Origin: Synergistales bacterium Syner_01
Lineage (GTDB): Bacteria; Synergistota; Synergistia; Synergistales; Aminobacteriaceae
Direction: 5' to 3'
Length of the DNA stretch: 10,261 nt
Assembly: GCA_001604435.1 (NCBI GenBank)
Contig: LVBO01000041.1
Span: 1-10,261, forward strand
Shown one piece after another: positions 6,547 to 10,261 of the stretch. Position 1 is the first letter of the stretch. Each line of letters opens with the position of its first letter. A model generated the notes under the pieces. It did not search any database. It saw only the letters and a program-made list of their open reading frames with translations, and was not told where the DNA came from. A program made the translations under genes and the position numbers.

Positions 6547-8163
6547 ATGCCGTTTTCTTCATTCGTCTGGAAGCTCTATATCGCATCCGAAGAGGGCCGC
6601 TCGGCGATGGCCCGGGATCTTGCGGAGCACGCTGCGGCGTTCTCTCCCGTGCCTCGAACGCCGCCTTTCGACTTCGCGCTTTGTTCCGCTCCTCTTGAGA
6701 ACGGAGAGGTTTCCGGCCCCGTCGCGCAGGGTGAAAATTCGACCGTCGACCTTCGAAGCCTCTTTCGTACGGAGTACGCCGAACATACCGTTTCCTCTCT
6801 TGAAGAGGCGGAGCAACTATTCTCTTCCATTGCGGACGAGGGTTTGGAGTGGCGGGTCGATCTCGGAGAAGAGAAGCGCGTTCTCGTGTACGGGGGAGGG
6901 GAGGAGGATGTCTTGGCCTACGAAGATATCATCCTCTCCATTCAGGGATTGAGTTCGGGAATGCACGAGGCGTTTCCCGAGTTCTTCTTCCCCTATCTGT
7001 TCTCATGCTCATTCGATCGTCTTCAGCGAATCGGAGACAGGTTCGGCATCTCGTTGCCGGAAATTCCCGGGAGGCGCAAAGTCCGCGACAGGGCGCTCTA
7101 TTATCTGCAAGTAAACCGGGAAATGCAGCGCTTCCGACGCGAACACGGCCTTTCTCCGGCTGAACTCAACGCCTTCCTTTACGATTTCGCCGAAAAAGAG
7201 ATGGGAAAACAGGAGTCCGGGCAGCTTCCCCGTCCTTCGAAAATCTGGTTTCTCATGGGCGGCGCGGGCGGAAACGGTGATTTCGAGTTTCTCGACGCGG
7301 CGGATGAGAGCTCTGTATCGTATTGGCAGGCAAGTTTGGAAGCCCGTCGAGGCGATCTGGCGCTGGTATGGTGCGTTTCACCGAGAAGCTCTCTGCATTC
7401 GATATGGCGGGTTCTCGACGACGGTTTCAACGACCCCTACTTTTTCTTCTATACAGCCGTACGAATAGGACGGCCCGTCCGAATACCGCCGGTTCCATTC
7501 AAAGAAATCGCCTCCCATCCGTCGCTGGCGAAGGCGCCTTCCGTTCGCGCGCACTTTCAAGGGTGTTCGGGCATGTCGTTTTCGGTGGAGGAATACTCCG
7601 CGATTCTGGAGATGATCCGGGCGAAGGGATTCGATCTTTCGGTATTGCCGGACGCTCCCGAAGCGCAACCTCTTCCCGATGTGGAACTCTTTTGCGAGCG
7701 CGACGTGGAGCGCGCGCTTGTGGAGCCTCTTCTGCGAAGAGTCGGCTTCTCGGAAGCGGACTGGATATATCAGTACCGTATCCGAATGGGAAGAGGCGAG
7801 CGCAACGTTCCCGACTATGTCGCCGGAGCGGAAGGCGGAGAGGGGGAGGAGAGCGCGGTCGTGCTGATAGAGTCGAAGTTCGATATTCCGGACGCTAAAA
7901 AGCGGAAGGACGCCTTTCTTCAAGGAAGATCGTATGCTCTGCGCCTTCAATGCGTCGTTATGATGTTGGCGGCTCTCCAGGGGGTATGGATATACAAGCG
8001 CGTCGAAAACGGTTTCGACGCGGACCGCTACGTTTTTTATACTTGGAGAGAACTGGAAACGCCCGACGTGTTCGCAGGAGTAAAGCTGTCGATCGGAAAG
8101 GATGCCGTGGACAAGGAGCTGAACGCGCGCGGACGGCGAAAAACGGCGCGGGCGAAGCGTTGA
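6547..8163 (+). CDS. EVE-like domain plus PD-(D/E)XK nuclease, candidate modification-dependent restriction enzyme
   Basis: This protein has 538 residues and, from its domains, probably recognises modified DNA bases and cuts. Residues about 1-225 are a helical N-terminal region with a conserved-looking stretch FRREHGLSPAELNAFLYDF (196-214). Residues about 231-356 look like an EVE/PUA-like reader: KIWFLMGGAGGNGDF, then GDLALVWCVSPRSSLHSIWR and a DDGFNDPYFF segment. Residues about 377-500 look like an HSDR_N-type PD-(D/E)XK nuclease: ERDVERALVEPLLRRVGF, then VPDY (D423), VLIESKF (E442, K444) and QGRSYALRL. The ATG has a strong SD (AGGAGGGGG, from 6531); a GTG at 6523 would add eight residues but lies before the SD. 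No methyltransferase or specificity gene is adjacent, consistent with a type IV-like activity. Domain calls are by motif reading and the activity is inference. Confidence 0.85.
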   Translation: MPFSSFVWKLYIASEEGRSAMARDLAEHAAAFSPVPRTPPFDFALCSAPLENGEVSGPVAQGENSTVDLRSLFRTEYAEHTVSSLEEAEQLFSSIADEGLEWRVDLGEEKRVLVYGGGEEDVLAYEDIILSIQGLSSGMHEAFPEFFFPYLFSCSFDRLQRIGDRFGISLPEIPGRRKVRDRALYYLQVNREMQRFRREHGLSPAELNAFLYDFAEKEMGKQESGQLPRPSKIWFLMGGAGGNGDFEFLDAADESSVSYWQASLEARRGDLALVWCVSPRSSLHSIWRVLDDGFNDPYFFFYTAVRIGRPVRIPPVPFKEIASHPSLAKAPSVRAHFQGCSGMSFSVEEYSAILEMIRAKGFDLSVLPDAPEAQPLPDVELFCERDVERALVEPLLRRVGFSEADWIYQYRIRMGRGERNVPDYVAGAEGGEGEESAVVLIESKFDIPDAKKRKDAFLQGRSYALRLQCVVMMLAALQGVWIYKRVENGFDADRYVFYTWRELETPDVFAGVKLSIGKDAVDKELNARGRRKTARAKR

Positions 8164-8220
8164 GCGGAAAAGGCACAGGCTCTCTCTGAAAAAGTTGCAT
8201 TCTCAGGAAAATGACTCCAC

Positions 8221-8257
8221 AAGAAAAACGGGCTCTGCCGAAAAGACGGAGCCCGTT
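8221..8257 (-). terminator. Rho-independent terminator of the small membrane protein gene
   Basis: The arms AACGGGCTC (8227-8235) and GAGCCCGTT (8249-8257) form a perfect 9-bp stem with a 13-nt loop. Read on the minus strand, the stem is followed directly by a T-rich tract (8221-8228, TTTTTCTT). It begins 5 nt past the stop of the gene at 8263-8493, which supports that gene as a real transcript. On the plus strand no T-run follows, so it probably does not efficiently stop transcripts of the nuclease gene. Confidence 0.75.
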
Positions 8258-8262
8258 CGCGC

Positions 8263-8493
8263 TTAAATCTCTATCCCGAGCAGGTGTTTCGCGAGCAGGC
8301 TGATCGCGAAGGAGATCGCCGCCGCAGTCGACATGACGCCGAAGGGATGAAGAGAGTTCTGTTTTTTTCGATGTTCGTTTAGGAAAGCCCGCGAAACGAA
8401 TGCTCCGTAGACGTTGAGGGTGGACGCTGTTAGAAGTGCGATTAAAATTAAAAAAATATTAAGATTACCTGTGGTAGAATATGTTTCAAACAA
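8263..8493 (-). CDS. Small two-TM membrane protein, hypothetical
   Basis: This 76-residue protein has two hydrophobic segments, about residues 12-34 and 52-70, separated by a basic loop containing HRKKQ. Such a layout fits a small integral membrane protein, but no family is recognised. The only full-length start is a TTG at 8493, directly after an in-frame stop, with no SD in front. An internal ATG (residue 54) would leave only the second segment. A downstream AGGT followed by an ATT codon near 8455 is another possible start. A well-formed terminator sits right after the stop, the main evidence for a real gene. The upstream part (about 8440-8490) is AT-rich compared with its surroundings. It lies between the nuclease and the ATPase; a link to them is not shown. 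Confidence 0.55.
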   Translation of the reverse strand: MFETYSTTGNLNIFLILIALLTASTLNVYGAFVSRAFLNEHRKKQNSLHPFGVMSTAAAISFAISLLAKHLLGIEI

Positions 8494-8585
8494 TCAATCG
8501 GAGAACCCGTTCCGCTGGACGCTCTTTTTTTGATCCTTCTTTGTAACGGGCTGAAAGACTGCAAATTGTGTGTGGGGATGATCGT

Positions 8586-8729
8586 ATGAAGCCTGTTTCT
8601 CGGGTTTTTTTGACTGTAACTTCGACAAATGGACGGAGCTTTGTTGACGAATGGACGATTAAATATTTACAGTCGGACGATATCGGATTTGCATCTGAAC
8701 GCCGATGCAAGAGCCGCGCATGTCCGTGA
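8586..8729 (+). CDS. Possible small ORF of 47 residues upstream of the ATPase
   Basis: An ATG at 8586 is preceded by GGGGATGATC, a good SD-like site with suitable spacing. It opens 47 codons ending in TGA at 8727-8729. The peptide begins MKPVSRVFLTVTSTNGRSF and ends KSRACP, with no recognised family. Its stop falls just past the likely ATG (8720) of the ATPase gene, so it could provide translational coupling for a gene with a weak SD. Near its start it contains a hairpin with a run of seven T (8589-8611), which might cause attenuation. It may equally be an unexpressed remnant or chance. Confidence 0.3.
   Translation: MKPVSRVFLTVTSTNGRSFVDEWTIKYLQSDDIGFASERRCKSRACP
8589..8611 (+). terminator. 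Weak terminator-like hairpin with T-run
   Basis: The left arm AAGCCTG (8589-8595) and right arm CGGGTTT (8601-8607) pair over 7 bp, including two G-T wobbles. The loop is TTTCT, followed by the rest of a seven-T run (8605-8611). It lies within the small ORF and upstream of the ATPase promoter candidate. It could stop transcripts entering from the left or attenuate the ATPase. The stem is weak. Confidence 0.3.
8644..8673 (+). promoter_or_regulatory. Possible promoter for the ATPase gene
   Basis: TTGACG (8644-8649) matches five of six -35 bases. TACAGT (8668-8673) matches four of six -10 bases at an 18-nt spacing, in an AT-rich patch. Transcription would start near 8680, giving a leader of about 40 nt before the ATG at 8720. 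This would bypass the small ORF start at 8586. Confidence 0.4.
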
Positions 8730-9970
8730 ACGAAGAGGCTCTTTTCCCTCGTTTTCTGCGGCTTCGTATCGTCGAAGCGTTGTCCGATTCGCCGGTGGTG
8801 TTGATCCACGGACCGAGGCAGTGCGGCAAGACAACGCTGGCCCGGCTGGTGGGTGATGATGCAGGCTTCGCCTATCTCTCTTTCGATGACGATGTTCAGC
8901 TGGCAGCGGCAAAAGCTGATCCGGTCGGCTATATAGCGGACTTGCCGGAACGAGTTGTACTGGACGAGGTGCAACGGGTTCCGGAGATATTCACTTCGCT
9001 GAAGGCGGCCGTGGATGCCCGTCGAGCGCCGGGCCGGTTTATCCTGACGGGATCGGCCAATGTGTTGCTTGTGCCCAAGTTGGCGGATTCGCTGGCCGGA
9101 CGGATGGAAATTTTGCGGCTGCATCCTTTGTCGCAGGCGGAACTGAGCGGGAGACCGTCCGGTTTCCTTTCACGGCTGTTCGGTTCCGGCTTTAAAGTTG
9201 GAGTATCAGCCGGGCGACAAGGCCGTGCGCTGGCGGAACGAGTGGCATGCGGCGGCTTCCCTGCTGCCTTGGCGCGCGCAACGCATCGTCGGAAGATGGT
9301 CTGGTATCGGGATTATGCCGATACCTTGATTCAGCGGGATATTCGCGATCTGGCGCGAATTACGGCTCTGGATGCTCTTCCGCGTCTTCTGGCCATGGCC
9401 GCGGGCCAGACTGGGTGTTTGGTGAATGTTTCCGAACTTGCGGCTCCGTTCCAGATCAGCCGTCAAACCATTCGCGAATATCTGACGCTGTTATCACGGA
9501 TTTTTCTGGTGGACGAGTTGCCTTCGTGGCACAACAACCGCATGAAGCGACTTGTGAAGACTCCCAAGCTGCATGTCGGCGACACCGGTTTGGCCTGTGC
9601 ATTGTTGGGAGTGAACGCCGACGGCTTGTGGTCGGATCGTGTTCTTTTCGGAAGGGTTCTGGAATCGTTTGTTTACCAGGAACTGAAACGACTGGCTAGC
9701 TGGCGGGAAGAGGAGTGTGCATTCTATCATTTCCGTGATAAGGATCAGGTCGAAGTGGACATTGTGTTGGAATCTGAAGGGCGTGTTGCCGGGGTGGAAG
9801 TAAAGGCGTCGTCGACGGTCACCAACGATGATTTTAAGGGATTGCGCAAGCTGAAGGACGCTGTGCGGAATAACTTCGTCGCCGGAGTGCTGCTTTATGA
9901 CGGCGAAGCCGTGGTCGGTTTCGGAGACAGGTTGTTCGCTGTTCCCATCTCTCGTTTATGGGCTGACTGA
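8720..9970 (+). CDS. AAA_14/DUF4143-type ATP-binding protein
   Basis: This is a member of the widespread ATPase family with an AAA_14 domain and a DUF4143 C-terminus. Numbering from an ATG at 8705, the P-loop is GPRQCGKTT (36-44), Walker B is VVLDEVQ (84-90) and sensor 1 is LTGSAN (114-119). A helical middle includes a winged-helix-like stretch ISRQTIREYLTLLSRIFLVD (251-270). The C-terminal part has an EVDIVLESEGRVAGVEVKAS region (D352, E365, K367), a PD-(D/E)XK-like core as is usual in DUF4143. The protein is 421 residues from 8705 or 416 from 8720; the second start has GAG 6 nt upstream and the first has no SD, so 8720 is preferred. The family's role is poorly defined. Leucine TTG and valine GTG codons look commoner than in genes to the left, a possible sign of separate origin. 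Confidence 0.88.
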   Translation: MSVNEEALFPRFLRLRIVEALSDSPVVLIHGPRQCGKTTLARLVGDDAGFAYLSFDDDVQLAAAKADPVGYIADLPERVVLDEVQRVPEIFTSLKAAVDARRAPGRFILTGSANVLLVPKLADSLAGRMEILRLHPLSQAELSGRPSGFLSRLFGSGFKVGVSAGRQGRALAERVACGGFPAALARATHRRKMVWYRDYADTLIQRDIRDLARITALDALPRLLAMAAGQTGCLVNVSELAAPFQISRQTIREYLTLLSRIFLVDELPSWHNNRMKRLVKTPKLHVGDTGLACALLGVNADGLWSDRVLFGRVLESFVYQELKRLASWREEECAFYHFRDKDQVEVDIVLESEGRVAGVEVKASSTVTNDDFKGLRKLKDAVRNNFVAGVLLYDGEAVVGFGDRLFAVPISRLWAD

Positions 9971-9971
9971 C

Positions 9972-9986
9972 GGAGAAAACTTCTCC
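9972..9986 (+). other. Short hairpin just after the ATPase stop
   Basis: GGAGAA (9972-9977) and TTCTCC (9981-9986) form a perfect 6-bp stem with a 3-nt loop, 1 nt after the stop codon. No T-run follows. It may protect the 3' end of the transcript. Confidence 0.35.
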
Positions 9987-10055
9987 CATTCACTGCGATA
10001 AAGCGCGTCGTCAAGCGTACACCTCATAAACTTCGCGCTTGCGTTTCCGGCGGGC

Positions 10056-10078
10056 GGTCTCTTCGAGACTCGTTTTTT
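10056..10078 (+). terminator. Candidate Rho-independent terminator downstream of the ATPase
   Basis: GTCTC (10057-10061) and GAGAC (10065-10069) form a stem with loop TTC, extended by a G-T pair. After CG comes a run of six T (10073-10078). It is about 90 nt past the ATPase stop and reads in the right direction. The stem is short, so efficiency is uncertain. The adjacent TCGACAG (10078-10084) also pairs with CTGTCGA (10128-10134), giving an alternative fold in the leader of the next gene. Confidence 0.5.
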
Positions 10079-10167
10079 CGACAGGCGGAGAGCTGCCACA
10101 ATCGCGCCGAGCGTTTCTAAGAGCCTTCTGTCGAGAAACGGAGCGAGGTGTTGAAAAAAGGAGGCGG

Positions 10168-10257
10168 ATGATTGCAGTATGCGGAGGCGGCCTGTTGATG
10201 ATCGATTCCCCCGTTCTGTATAGTTTCGGCGAATGTATTGAACACGGGAAACGATGA
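10168..10257 (+). CDS. Small 29-codon ORF with strong SD, possible leader peptide or small protein
   Basis: The ATG at 10168 is preceded by AAAGGAGGCGG, one of the best SD matches in the window though spaced only about 4 nt. The peptide starts MIAVCGGGLLMIDSP and ends IEHGKR, with no recognised family. Its TGA (10255-10257) overlaps an ATG at 10254 that runs off the window, in the same ATGA pattern as the NarL-kinase pair. It may be a small gene coupled to the next gene, or a leader ORF. The frame is open further upstream to 10039, but that extension is Arg-rich and lies before the SD. Confidence 0.4.
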   Translation: MIAVCGGGLLMIDSPVLYSFGECIEHGKR

Positions 10258-10261
10258 ATTG
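10254..10261 (+). CDS. Possible start of the next gene, cut by the window edge
   Basis: An ATG at 10254-10256 overlaps the stop of the small ORF and continues out of the window. Only two complete codons are visible, so nothing can be said about the product. The ATGA overlap is the sole evidence. Confidence 0.25.

Noticed and set aside
8227..8257. The same hairpin as a terminator for the plus-strand nuclease gene
   Set aside because: No T-run follows on the plus strand (CGCGCTTAAAT), so only the minus-strand reading is well supported.
1..10261. CRISPR arrays, tRNA or rRNA genes, insertion sequences, transposases
   Set aside because: No regularly spaced direct repeats, no recognisable tRNA arms and no transposase motifs were seen on either strand.

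Overview
The window looks like bacterial chromosome of fairly high G+C. Genes are packed on both strands, and several have Shine-Dalgarno sites. The pairing of a LytTR regulator with an AgrC-type kinase, the strong SD sites and an FlxA-like acidic coiled-coil protein are compatible with Synergistota or a high-GC Firmicute. That placement is an inference; nothing here fixes the taxonomy. No tRNA, rRNA, CRISPR array or insertion sequence is visible.

Positions 1-3219 hold a multi-pass membrane protein (163-894, minus) and, divergent from it, a complete two-component system. The NarL/FixJ response regulator (1127-1789) overlaps its HisKA_3 histidine kinase (1786-3219) by an ATGA junction. A perfect 20-bp inverted repeat (97-142) lies downstream of the membrane protein. 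An imperfect hairpin (3255-3299) lies between the kinase and the convergent gene that follows.

Positions 3308-6210 (minus strand) form a second signalling cluster. In transcription order it holds a LytTR response regulator, an AgrC-like multi-pass kinase whose GTG start sits 1 nt after the regulator's stop, and a 263-residue acidic coiled-coil protein. No peptide-precursor gene or AgrB-like gene is visible beside it.

Positions 6211-10261 look like an accessory region. After a divergent intergenic stretch of about 336 bp comes a 538-residue protein (6547-8163). It has a helical N-terminal part, an EVE-like base-reading domain and a C-terminal PD-(D/E)XK nuclease, so it is a candidate single-protein modification-dependent restriction enzyme. 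It is followed by a small two-TM membrane protein (8263-8493, minus) with its own terminator, a possible 47-residue ORF, and an AAA_14/DUF4143 ATPase (8720-9970). The right edge holds a terminator-like hairpin and a 29-codon ORF with a very strong SD, whose stop overlaps an ATG running off the window.

The two signalling cassettes are readable with good confidence. The EVE-nuclease protein is the most interesting item. The small ORFs and the non-ATG starts are the least certain parts.
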